Assembly (NCBI GenBank): GCA_030549495.1
Contig: JAUIRK010000150.1
Span: 186,001-250,000, forward strand
DNA length: 64,000 nt
Origin: Nectonema munidae
Lineage: Eukaryota > Nematomorpha > Nectonematoida > Nectonematidae
Reading direction: 5' to 3'
This document shows positions 35,304-46,948 of the stretch, piece by piece (the stretch's first letter is position 1; the number at the start of each line of letters is the position of its first letter). The notes beneath the pieces were generated by a model. That model saw nothing but the letters and a program-made list of their open reading frames with translations. It did not search any database and was not told the DNA's origin. The position numbers and the translations under genes are program-made.

Positions 35304-38158
35304 ATGCTTTCCAATTTTTGTAATTTTGATATTAACAGTCACGATAAATTTAACAGTTTTTTACCTAAAGTTCATAATTTTAATTTTTACACCGTTGAAA
35401 GTTTGAAAAATCAACTTGAAAATTACACTGAAACTTCTAATTTATTCAATTTTATGTTAGTTCATCTGAATTGTAGAAGTTTATCAAGGAATTTTTTTGA
35501 GTTTAAATTATTATTTGATGATCTAGGCATTGATAAAATTGGTATCTTTTGTCTTACTGAAATTTGGGACTGTCATTCTAATCTGACCATAGATGGTTTT
35601 AATTTTGTCACAAAAAAAAGAGAAGGTAGAGGTGGCGGTCTTGGAGCTTATATTGATAAACGTTTAATGTATAATACAAATAACATTGGGAGCCCTTTTA
35701 CCTTATTTGAATATCTAATAATTGATGTTAAGGAACCAATTTTATTTACAATTTTGATAATATATAGACCTCCAAGTTTCAAAATAGATTTTTTTTATAG
35801 ATGAGTTTACTCTATTAATGAATCAAACTAATTTTTTCAATAAAAAGGTTTTTATTGTTGGAGATTTCAATATAAATATGGATATTAAAATTATTCATTA
35901 TCATTCCAGTATTTTCTTAAATCTTATGCATGAGTTTGGTTTCCACCTAAATATTTCCGGTCATACTCGAATACAAAAAACCAGTTCTACACTTATCGAT
36001 AATATTTTTACTAATTTCAGTTTTGTGGATTCATTTTCTGGAAACATTTTAATTGATATTTCGGATCATTTACCCAACTTTATTTTCTACAAAAATTTTT
36101 TTTTTATTTGACTGACAATTTAAAGTCTGATAGCGATATTATATGCAGAAACATGTCTTCAAAAAATTATTTTATGTTTTATAATTGTATGTTGAATGAA
36201 GATTGGTATATAGATATTAATTTGAATACTAATGAGTACTGTAAAGTATTGATTGATAAAATATCTTATATCTATAAAAAATGTTTTCCTTTTATGAAAA
36301 TGAAGCCCAAAGTTAAAAATGAATGGTTCACACCAGAATTAAGATTACTTAGAAAGTATAAAAACAAAGTTTATAAATCTTTCTTGAAATATCGAAACCG
36401 TTCTAAATGGAATGAGTTTAAACAAATACGAAATAGGTATAATAAGCTAGTAAAAGAAAGTAGAGAAAAGTTTTACTATAATAAGTTCACTAGCTCAAAA
36501 TTTGATATAAAGAGTACCTGGAAACTTATTAATGAAGTTTTAGATAAGAAACCAATCAATCACTGTCATTTTGATTCGGATGAAATTAATGACTATTTTA
36601 CAAATACTCAATTAATCACAAATGAAGCCTACTTTGACTTAATCCCAGTACTTGATAATACTTTTTATTTTGATGAAATTTTCATTAATGATATTTTGAT
36701 TACTGCAAATACATTTAACGCATCTACTTCATCAGAATGGGATGGTCTTTCTAACAAATTGGGTAAAAATATTGTATTATTTGTTTTGAATAACCTTTAC
36801 CAATTATTCAACAAAATTATAAAGGATGAATATATCCCTGATTATTTTAAAATTTCTAAGGTTATTCCTATATTTAAATCTGGTAACCCTGAAAGTATTG
36901 AAAACTATAGGCCCATTAGCATTTTACCTTTTTTTAGTAAAATTTTCGAAAAAATTGTGTTTAATAGAATGATAAATTTTATTAACTTACATGAAATTTT
37001 GAATGAACGTCAGTTTGGGTTTCGGTCAGGTGTTTCAACTGATATGGCAGTCTCTTTTGTAGTAAACTATATTTTGGAATCTTTTGATAGTAATTTAGAT
37101 GTTTGTGGTATTTTCATTGACTTTTCTAAAGCTTTCGATAGAATAGATCGTAAAATTTTGTTATATAAATTAAGCTGCTATGGATTCAGGGGTAAGTTTT
37201 TAAATATCTTGAGTAGTTATTTGTCTAATAGAAAGCAATTTTGTACAATTAATGGAAGTAGTTCTAGAATTTTAGATACATTCATAGGGGTTCCTCAAGG
37301 GTCTATTTTGGGTCCTCTTTTGTTTATTTTATATATCAATTACATTTTTAAACTACAAAATAATAATTTTAACTTATGTTTATATGCAGATGATTGTGTA
37401 ATTCTACACAAAAGCAAAAATCTATTCAATGATATCGATATTTTAAATATATTTTTGAATTCTTTCGCTAATTGGTCATATAATAATAGTTTACGCATTA
37501 ATTTTCATAAAAGTGAACATATAGTTTTTACGAGGAAAAAAAATCAATGTTTCTTCCACTACAGATCTCTGGTAACTTATTAACCCAATCTTCATGTTAT
37601 AAATATTTAGGTGTATTTCTTGATTCCAAATTGAATTTCAACATACAGTATGACAATGTAATTAAGAATGTATCTATCGATTTAGGTCTTATGTTTAAAA
37701 TTCGTTATTTTTTGAACCTTCAAACTAGGATTATTTTGTATTATTCTCTATTTCATTCTAAAATTTTATATTGTAACTTTATTTGGTGTTTATGTAGTAT
37801 TTCAAAATTTAACATTTTACAAAATAAACAAAGACGTGCCTTTAAATTTATTGATTATAAAAACCATAATAGTGTTGTGTTTAATCATAAAATACTTACT
37901 CTAGGAGAAATTAGTAAGTTTCAATTAGGTATTTTTGTTTATAAAGTAATTAATAGTAAAAATATTTTCAATATTTATTATATAAAAAATAATCATTTTT
38001 ATCAATATAATTTACGCTCAAAGAATAATTTACGTAATAGACTTTATAAATATACTTCTTTTAATAAACATTTTTTTAAAAAATCTATTGGCGTATGGAA
38101 CTCCATTCCTTTACATATTAGCTATTTAAGAAATATTAAAAGCTTCAAAAAAAAATAA
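35304..38158 (+). pseudogene. LINE ORF2: APE endonuclease and reverse transcriptase
   Basis: The endonuclease region has LVHLNCRSLSRNFFEFKLLF, FCLTEIW, GRGGGLGAYI, FIVGDFNINM and DISDHLP. The RT has VIPIFKSGNPESIENYRPIS, RQFGFRSGVSTDMAV, FIDFSKAFDRID, GVPQGSILGPLLFILYIN and LYADDCVIL (catalytic YADD). A C-terminal region continues to 38158. Three one-base frame changes lie at T or A homopolymers near 35790, 36095 and 37537. No other stop was seen, so the copy is young or the frame changes are sequence errors. Confidence 0.92.
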
Positions 38159-38680
38159 AAACTACACATGTTTTGTTAGTTCTTTTCCTTCTTATGCTGA
38201 TTTCATTTGAAACATTTTTTTTTATATTTTTGGATTTTCTTTTGCTTCCTCTTCTTTGTATTTTTTTTTAGAATCTCGCCGCTTTTTTTTTCTTCATATA
38301 TCCACTCATCAACTCTTCTACATCCAGATATGCTTCCTTTGCTTGAAGAATGGAATTTAACTATCAAATGATGTTTTATGACTGTGTGTATCTAACTTGG
38401 AAATTATTCTGTTTTATTTTATTTTTTATTTTGTTTACCTATGGGTTTTTTTTGAATCTATCATCCTTTCATGCTTCTTATTTCAACTCATTTATACTTC
38501 TCCGCTGAACGGATGAGGGATTTTTTTCCCATGTGAACACATAAACGAAAGTTTATTTCACTTCATTTTCAAACATGAATAAAGTCTTATCTTATCTTAT
38601 CTTAAAAAAGTTTATTTACAGTCAATATGAGAACAAAATATACATCTGATGGATATGTTGTTTAGTTAGAGATATATCAA

Positions 38681-38839
38681 AGCACTTTCAGCCATAAGAT
38701 GTGCTTGCATTATGCATAAGATGGTTAATCACAGTTTTTGCGAATTTATTTTTAAGAGATGGGAGCCTTGGAGATCGAACCCCTATCTTTCAACTTTTAA
38801 GCTGAGAGGTACACGCTAACATTGAGGCTCATGATAGAT
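38681..38839 (-). mobile_element. tRNA-derived SINE, family 2, copy 1
   Basis: On the minus strand it reads from a head containing CTCTCAGCTTAAAAGTTGAA, a B-box-like GTTCGATC, and CCAAGGCTCCCA, to a body with ACTGTGATTAACCATCTTA and a GGCTGAAAGTGCT end. It matches 39879-40016 in the opposite orientation. Confidence 0.75.
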
Positions 38840-39227
38840 AGGTAACAAATAAGAATCCATTTATTAGAAAACCTTATTGACTGGTATCAGTTATTTTTAC
38901 GAAGAATGAAAAATAATGTAAACTTGTACAGAATGGAAGTATAAAAATATGTGTAAGTTTGGCGAGAAAGTTTTTTATGCTCATTGTATAATTTCAAAAT
39001 TATCTTAAATTAAGGATGAGTTAAATATAACTTAGAGGCAACATATCAATTTAACAGGTTGTAATACCATTTTTCACTTATTGAATTTTTTATTATAGAA
39101 AAAAAAGAGTAAAACATACTAATAAAATCTTGGTTGAAGCGTATGGGCTTTTACACTAATGCTGTGTGCCAAAGTACTGCACGGGTACGGTTCATTTACC
39201 CATATTCATTTGATCCCGTGTGAAGAT

Positions 39228-39529
39228 GCCTAAACAAAAAAAACTAGCCGGTCCCGTGGTCGTTTCGAGGGAAGCAAATTTGAATTAGCAACTCAATATA
39301 CACACTACCCAGAATCCTATGTTTCGAGCTCAGCGAGAAACGACCACGGGACCGGCTAGTATATAAATAAATAGGGCGTGTAAAAAAATATTAAAAAACT
39401 AGCCGGTCCCGTGGTCGTTTCTCGCTTCGCTCAAAACATAGGATTCTTGGTAGTGTGTATATTGAGTTGCTAATTAAAATTCGCTTTGCTCGAAACGACC
39501 ACGGGACCGGCTAGTTTTTTTGTTTAGGC
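39228..39529. repeat. Paired palindromic MITEs in opposite orientation
   Basis: Two 118-bp elements, 39243-39360 and 39398-39515, each have ends ACTAGCCGGTCCCGTGGTCG and its inverse. The interior of the first is the reverse complement of the interior of the second. Outer GCCTAAACAAAAAAA and its inverse TTTTTTTGTTTAGGC extend the symmetry to the whole block. Confidence 0.88.
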
Positions 39530-39580
39530 TACGCTCGAAACATAGGATTATTGGTAGTGTGTATTTTGAGTTGCTAATAG
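39530..39580. repeat. Partial third copy of the palindromic MITE interior
   Basis: CGAAACATAGGATTATTGGT and TGTGTATTTTGAGTTGCTAA repeat the interior of the 39398-39515 element, without its CCGGTCCCGTGG ends. Confidence 0.75.
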
Positions 39581-39650
39581 TGTTATATGGTATGGTGGTC
39601 CGTTTTTAGAATATTTGTATCTTTTCTGTGTATTTTTCTATTACACCATA

Positions 39651-39857
39651 TAAAAATACACACAAAAGATATTTCAACTAATCAGAATGATTTAAGTGAC
39701 ACTCACACTACAGATATATGAACTCATCACACATATAAAAATACACACAAAACATATAAATAATTTCAACCAATCAGAATGCTTCAAACACATACACACA
39801 TATAAACTCATCACAGCATATAAAAATATACATAAAACATATAAATATTTTTTATAT
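39651..39857. repeat. Tandem repeat, about 85-bp unit, 2.5 copies
   Basis: Each unit has TATAAAAATACACACAAAA, then CAACxAATCAGAATG, then ACTCATCACA. The units differ by substitutions and small gaps. The array is AT- and CA-rich and noncoding. Confidence 0.7.
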
Positions 39858-39878
39858 ATATATTTTTTTTTATTTTTA

Positions 39879-40016
39879 TCTCTCAGCTTAAAAGTTGAAG
39901 GTCAGGGGTTCGATCCCCAAGGCTCCCAACTCTAAAAACAAATTCACAAAAACTGTGATTAACCATCTTAAGCATAATACGAGCATATAGCCTTACGGCT
40001 AAAAGTGCTTTGATAA
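39879..40016 (+). mobile_element. tRNA-derived SINE, family 2, copy 2
   Basis: It begins TCTCTCAGCTTAAAAGTTGA and carries a full B box GGTTCGATCC at 39907-39916. A body follows with ACTGTGATTAACCATCTTAA, ending at GGCTAAAAGTGCTTTGATA, and then an (AACC)n run at about 40018-40052 that may be its 3' tail. Confidence 0.8.
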
Positions 40017-40169
40017 CTCCAACCAACCAACTAACCAACCAACCAACCAACCATTTACTTACATAATATTTATCAAAACTTGTGCAAGACTTATATGAAA
40101 GCTAAAAATTGGAATCAAAGATCATAATTATCTAGATATAACTATAAAGATCATACTTATAACTTTTCA

Positions 40170-40255
40170 TAAGAGATGGGAGCCTTGGTGACCGAACCCC
40201 TGATCTTTAACTTTTAAGCTGAGAGATACACCCTTACAACCATTGAGGTTCATAA
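40170..40255 (-). mobile_element. tRNA-derived SINE, family 2, copy 3 (head only)
   Basis: The minus strand repeats the head of copies 1 and 2 (GGTTCGGTCACC in place of the B box, CTCTCAGCTTAAAAGTTAAA). The body is missing. Confidence 0.7.
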
Positions 40256-43200
40256 TTGTTAATTAAAAATTTATTTATTTATTTCAGTTTAATTTTTTTT
40301 GTTTTGTAAAGATTAAAGCTCTAAAAATAATATATAATTTAAAAACTAATTTTTAGGTGTTTTTTGGTGTTTTTTGGTGAAAAGACGCGCCGATAAAAAT
40401 TTACATTATGGTAAAAATTTATTATCTTATTAGAAGAGGGCGCTAAAAGTACTATATAAATTACAAAAACAAATTGTTATAAAGGAATTTAATCATTTTC
40501 AAACAGTTTTGTTTCCAATAGTTTCCAAAGTTACTTGCACAGCTATATGTTTTTATAATTTTTTCTTAAGTTAAGACATTTGGGGCAAGTTGAAAATTTT
40601 CAGCGGGGGGGGGGGGGGGGGAGGGGGGCAAAAAATAAAAGGGGGGGGGCACTTGCCCCAAAAATATATAGGTAGCACGGGCTTTGACGGGTGGTTATAA
40701 TAAAATTTTAAATGGTTATGGGATGACTTCCATAAAGTAAGCCCATGCAGGGCTCTACTCTGTCATTCGTGTAATTACAAAAAGGTGTCCTGCTAAGGAT
40801 GTTTTTGTCCCTAGACCACTAATAGCTTTAATCAAATAATTTATTGTGAAAGTATAATGGAATTATAAATATAATCTTAAATTTCTCATTTTCCAGAAAA
40901 TAGAGAAAAAGAATTTTAAGTGAATGATAAATATTTAAAAAGTTTTTTGATAAATTATAAAACATTTAATTAGTACAAGATTGTGCTTATCTACGATTCC
41001 AGTTGATCTTAACTTAATTTTTTAAGATTATTTTATTTTTGTAAGCAAAATTTTATCTTTTAGAAAAGACATAATTATTTTAATTTACAGTAGGAAAAAC
41101 AATTAAACATATATTAATACATGAAATCAATTTTTTTAATCTGTCTTTCGCTACTAATCTATTGTTTAACAAGTTTAATTCAACCCTTTTTATTTTTACC
41201 TCTAAAGTTTTGTTTTGTTCTAGTTTAATGGCCTACTATACTTTTTCTGTTCATTGTTTCAAATTTATTTTTAATCCTTAGTTAATCTCAAAAATAATAA
41301 TAATTCTTTTAAAATATTATTTTTAAATCAGGAATATTTTTTAAATAAACTGAATGGACTCTGTGCATGAAAACATCTCGGTAAATTCTAGCAAGATATA
41401 TGATGTCGCAGATTCTTACGCTTTTAAGTACATATATTTTTTTTATAATTTTTTCACTGTTTAATATTTAAGGTAGAAACAATTTTCTAAACCATTCTTT
41501 AAAATTATTCAAATTTCAATCAATACGTACGTAAATATCTTTCAAAAATCATTTAATTAATTTGTTTACAATATTAAAACAGTCTAAATTATTGATTATC
41601 TGTCTTTTGGATAATACTTTGATTACTTAATAGTTAGGCTTTTATTATTATTTAATTTGAATTAACTATTTGATACATATAAAATTATTTTCAATATAAA
41701 CTATTATTGTTCTATCTTTTGAGTTTCTCTTAATCTAAATAATCTATTAATTAATATCTATGATACACTAAATTATTTTAATATTTTTATTATTTATAGA
41801 AGTGAAGAAAAGACTTTTTGGTTTTTCCTATTTATCTTTTATAAATATATATAACCAGTGCCGGATCTACCAAGTGCGGACTTTGTAACAGATCGATTAA
41901 ATTTTGTACAAGTTTTTGAAGCTCAATATTTCTAAAGTTACGGTGCCTATTATTCATATATACTAGGGAGTAGAGACTATTATAGAAAATAGTTTATAAT
42001 TGGGATGTGGATTATCCAATTTTGCGAATTAAACCAGAGTTTTTACAGTATGTCACATTTCTATAAACAATATTAAAATAGATATAAGATAGAATACATT
42101 TAATTCGTTTCATCCTTCTTTTTATTAAACTTTACAACTTTCACTCTTTTGGCCATTTGATTGTGTTTATGATTGTTTACCTTGTCTGATTCATTAATGT
42201 CATGATCAGTTCTAGCTTTTCCTTTATAATAGGGTTTTCCCACTGCGTTTTTGTCGACTCCTAGGAGTGCACAGAAAAATTGAGGGTCCATGGAGAAATT
42301 AAAGTGAAACGATTTTTGAGTAAAAAACTATTTTTATTTGAAGGTTGTAGTGTTAATTTCGCTTACATTGTGACACTGTTTTTCCTAGTCTCCGTTTTCA
42401 TTGCAACTAAGATTTTTTGTGACTGTGTTGTACTAAGCTATCATCTAAAAATTTGCCCCTTAGTGAAACACTTCTTCCATTTTAAATAGGATTATTTTCA
42501 GTTTTGGAAGCATTGCTTCAGCCTCTCATAAGGGGCTCTTTTTATTGCTATAAGCTTAGACTTACATTGTATTCAGTCATTAATTTCTTTTTGTAGTTAT
42601 CTTGATTAAAAAAAATAATTTATTAATAGATTAGCTAACGAATTTGTGTCCTTTTAAATTTTAATTAACTATAACATAGAAGATATCACTCTTTTAACTT
42701 ACGCACATTCACAATGTAATGTAATATAGATGATTTCTTTGTTCCGTATATTTTTGCGTTCTCCTCAAAATCTCAATTTAATCAAAGTCTGAACAACAAT
42801 AATTGTTCTCATTCGCATGAGGAGCTAGAAGGGATATTAGTAAATATCTTTTTTATGTTCTCCCTTTCTATTTATACCATTTCAATCTTCCCAATAGAAT
42901 CCTTAAATATAAAAGTATATAATCATAGACTTTTGATGCTTTTTATGCCAAAAAAAATAATACAATATCAGTGCCAGCACTCTGATTTCTATTATGAGCC
43001 TCAAAAGTCAAAACATTTTAAAAACAATTCAAGCTTCTTGTGCAATATTATATACAGTGAAAACTCTCTCTATTGAAAATCTGAGACTCATCGATCAATT
43101 CACAAGCCTTCTGAAACATAGACACATTTCTATGTGTTCTCTCTCACCAGTTCGACATTATTAAAATGAAAGGTTATGTGTTTGCGTCACTTAAAGCTAC

Positions 43201-45021
43201 AGATTGAGTTTGTTTACTTGAGTAAAATGTCATTAAACTACTCCAAGCTTTTAATCCATACTCCATTTTGAAGTGAGTTACAAGATCTTTTTTGAACCCC
43301 AAGATAGACTCTATTTTGTCTCAAACTCACGATTAACAACGTTTCCTTTTATGACCAATGCACTGGACCCTTTGGTGAGAATGCATGTTAAGGTAAAAAA
43401 ACATAGTTCTTTGAATAGACTAGTTTTGCAATTTTAAGAAAATTCTGCCGAAAATTTAGCATTTTTACTTGCTGATTGAAAACAGGGGCTGCTTTTGTTC
43501 TAAGGTACACTACGATTCAGACAAATAAAAATACATCATAAATACCTAAACGGAAACACACAACGCGCACGCGAAATTATTAACACCTTCCATTCTAAGT
43601 AAGCCATATGTTATTCAATATTTTTAAACATAAACCTAACTATAGTGAATAACCTAAGTACTCAATAAGTCTATAAAAAAGCTGTTCAAAAACACTCAGA
43701 GAATTCATGGTTGACCTGGTTTTAATTTGCATATTGAATCTTTCTTTGCAGGTCAAATTATATTTTTGAATTTTAGCCTCGGATGTAAGTTTTCTCTGGG
43801 AATTTTTGACCTGAATTTTAAAACAATTCTGGCGCCACTGCTGATGTAGCGATTTTCGGGTGTGAATAAATTATTCGCCCGCACAAGACTTTATTTTCTT
43901 CAAAAATGTTTAAGTAAAATTACGGATCATAAGTGATCGAAGAACACATTGGTGATTCTTCTTTAAATTTGGTAGGAAATTTTAAAATCACTTTGACTTT
44001 TTTGGGCTTATAAGAAAGTTTAAATTATTTACATGTAAGAAATTTCAACAAAAAATTTTAAAATCCTTTTTGAATAATGTGTAAATTAAAAATTCATTTT
44101 TGAGAATTTAATAGCGACATACGTCTTGATTCAATTTATCAAGGTTTCTTTCTCTCTCTCTCTTGGAATGATTTTGGGAGCGCTCTTCCTTCTTCGTCTT
44201 CTCAATCTTCGCTTATTCCTAGTATAAGTAAACAGTTATGGTAAAAACATTATTAATAATCTTATAACACCTTAATATTTCGCCTCTTCACGGCTTCTTC
44301 AGGCAATAATATGCAAAGAGGAAATACTATGAGTGTAAAAAATATATAACAAATGATATAATTAATAAAAACTTCAAAAATAATTCTTAATGTGTCCGAT
44401 TATAATTCACACGAAATCTCATTAACCCTTTCTAAGTTATAATAAAACTCATTGAAAAGGAAAAATCTAACATTTTTTACATGCATCTACAATATTTTAC
44501 GTTAAAATACTTTAGTCACAAAGCATGTAACAGATATCATCTAGATGACTCCTTATCAATGGGCTATGCATCCAATGAAGTGGTTGGTGGATGGTAATTT
44601 GAATTATCCTTCATTTTTTTGATATGAACTCTTTTCCTGCTTCACAGTTCGTCGGTGAATCTCTTGAACAATGAAAAAAGTACTTGTGATGAAGTTGATG
44701 CGAAAAAGTAATCTTTAATCTTATATAAGATTTGTATTGCCAAAACTTTAAAATTCAGCATCATTTCCATATTTAACACTTGAACTAGTAGTGAGATGCT
44801 TAATCTGTAAAGTTTTGGCTTTGGAATCATATTACAAAAATTCACTATCCTTTCCAGTTCTTTTGTTCCTATTCCTAGAATTGGATGAGGCCTCTCAAAG
44901 AAACATGGCTAATGAGTATTTAACATCCAAAACATTTCAACTTTTACTCTAAATGTTCTCTAATCTTAAATATTAGATATAAACTTTTTGCTTTGAATTT
45001 TTGCTTAAAATTTTCTTTTAA

Positions 45022-45143
45022 CCCATTAAGTCCCAATGTTCCCATTTGGGAACATAAGTAATTTCATCTTTGTCTGCTTTTTTCAATGACTTTGAATATA
45101 AATCGTCTGGATTTTTTTAAATATCGTCTGATTTCTATGGTAC
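45022..45143. mobile_element. TTAA-flanked MITE, subfamily B, interrupted
   Basis: TTAA|CCCATTAAGTCCCAATG... runs as in the 21.5-kb copy to GGTAC, where the next MITE starts at the TTAA within its terminal repeat. A shortened remnant of its end (GGTTAA) is at 45279-45284. Confidence 0.8.
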
Positions 45144-45147
45144 TTAA

Positions 45148-45275
45148 CCCGTTAACTACCAGAATAATCAGACGATATCTAATGTAAAGCAGAAGATTTG
45201 TATTAAAGAGCTTTGATAAACGCAGACGATTTTATTTTTGTAAAGTCGACTATAGTGGACATGGGCGTTAACGGG
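45148..45275 (-). mobile_element. TTAA-type MITE, subfamily A, nested in subfamily B
   Basis: Inverted relative to the other A copies: CCCGTTAACTACCAG...GGGCGTTAACGGG, with CAGACGATAT and GCAGACGATT marks. The left TTAA is intact. The right junction is slightly eroded. Confidence 0.8.
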
Positions 45276-46948
45276 CTCGGTTAAATGAGAAATCAATTGT
45301 TTTGAATGTGTAAAGAAAATTTTTTAATAAATCGACATTTTTAGGAGCTACTTGCATAAGTTCAGTCAATCCCCATACAACCAATGGTATATTATATAAT
45401 ATCAAGGCTTATGTGCTTCTTTTTTCAGGTCGTTTGAATTTTACACCACTTAAAACTAAAATATGTGGGTACCTAAATTTATATCTATGCGTCTATGAAA
45501 ATAGCTCATGCGCTATATTTGACAGAGGAAACAGAAATTTTTGAAAAACTCGGGTAAGAAAATTTTTCCAAATAGACTGGGGCTTCCTTCAAATGGTGAT
45601 AGTCTTTACCCTATAGATATGTGGGCTTTAAATATTAGCTGTATACGCGGCTGAACTATACAAAATCTTTTATTTGGAATTTATTTTTAAAACTGGTGAT
45701 GCGATTGCGACAATACCAAAATTTTGTTTGATTCGGATTGCGACGCTAATTCCCCATTCTTCTTGATTCAAAAAAATGTAAATAATGCATTATAAAGTAT
45801 TTTATTTATCAAATGCAGGTAATGCGTTATTTTTTATAGACGGATAGATAGCACTAAATATTTGAAACCAGAGTGTAAAGTATTTTACATATTTGCTTTC
45901 TGAATATCTCTTCGAAAAAAATATTTTTGTACCTAAACTAAAAGTCATTTAATAATAATTGATTGATTGATAAAAAATTGATTATCTGGTAATCAACCTA
46001 AATTCGGTTAAATGCCTTAATTTTAAGTAGTCAACATAAGGCTAACACTAACGATGTCTCCATGATGCATCGTTCATTCATTAATAATTTTAATATGCGC
46101 AGTCCTATAACATAGAACTGTTTGTATGGGTTGTCTTGAGTGTACATATATATATATATAATTAGCCCTTTGATCTAGAATAGGGTTTCCAGATGTCCTG
46201 GTTTTTCTGGATTGTTTCGCTTTTGACTTCGCTTAACAACGGAATCACGGTTTTTCATTCACTAATCTTATGTCACAAAAGGGAGTTTAGAAAAATTTAA
46301 CTCTAACTGTGATGGTTTATCTCTTTTTTGTGCATAAAAACTCATCTTTTACCTTTAAAGTATATTTCATATTAATTATTATTTTTGTAAGAAATACGAA
46401 TTTTTGTTCTTGACTTTTTTCAATACCATTTTTGTCGCATTTTGATAGCAGCTAATTTTTCATTTTCAAGCAACATTTTCAACAAAAATTCGAATTAAAA
46501 ATTTATACGCTATCGGTCACGTTTGTTGAAGCTTTTTAGATTTTGAATGTTCACTAACAATGTTTATTCAATCTGGCACAGCCCTTATACATTTCGAAGA
46601 ATTGGAATATAAGCAATCGGAAAGTGACCAAATTTTCCCTATACCATTCCGAATCGATACAAATGCACGATTCTTACGATTTGCAATTCAGATTCTGATT
46701 AATCGCCCATGTGCTATCATTTCACTTATTACAATTTCCTGACTACTTCAGACCCACCTAATTACATATGTAGTTTTTCAACATATTCAGAAGCATACCA
46801 CAAAATGGGGCATGAAATATATTTGAAAAATTTATTGTCAAAATTAAACAATCAATGTATTGAGATTTGTTTGAAAAATTTGATAAAGGTTTATAACTAA
46901 AGAAGCCACATATGTACTAGAATGATAGGATACTTTTATGAGAGATTA

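Larger units (their letters stand above)
34940..38606 (+). mobile_element. CR1/Jockey-group LINE, nearly whole
   Basis: An ORF1 tail with CCHC knuckles is followed after 52 bases by ORF2 with an APE endonuclease and RT, then a 3' UTR ending in (TCTTA)n at 38585-38604. The 5' end is not defined; ORF1 upstream of 34940 is unclear. It is the most intact element of the window. Confidence 0.88.
40256..46945. other. Gene-poor AT-rich stretch
   Basis: No supported gene. It holds a 17-base G run at 40605-40621 between inverted GGGGCAAGT/ACTTGCCCC, a lone CAGTGCCGGATCTACC terminus near 41864, and two nested TTAA MITEs at 45.0-45.3 kb. A 63-codon minus-strand frame at 42100-42291 matches nothing I recognise. 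Confidence 0.5.

Noticed and set aside
42100-42291. 63-codon minus-strand frame starting MDPQFFCALLGVDKNAVGKP
   Set aside because: No known family, no splice context and no repeat copies in the window; likely chance or a remnant.
44270-44340. GCCTCTTCACGGCTTCTTCA motif, reminiscent of Penelope-like element ends
   Set aside because: No RT or GIY-YIG endonuclease coding was found, so the assignment is unsupported.
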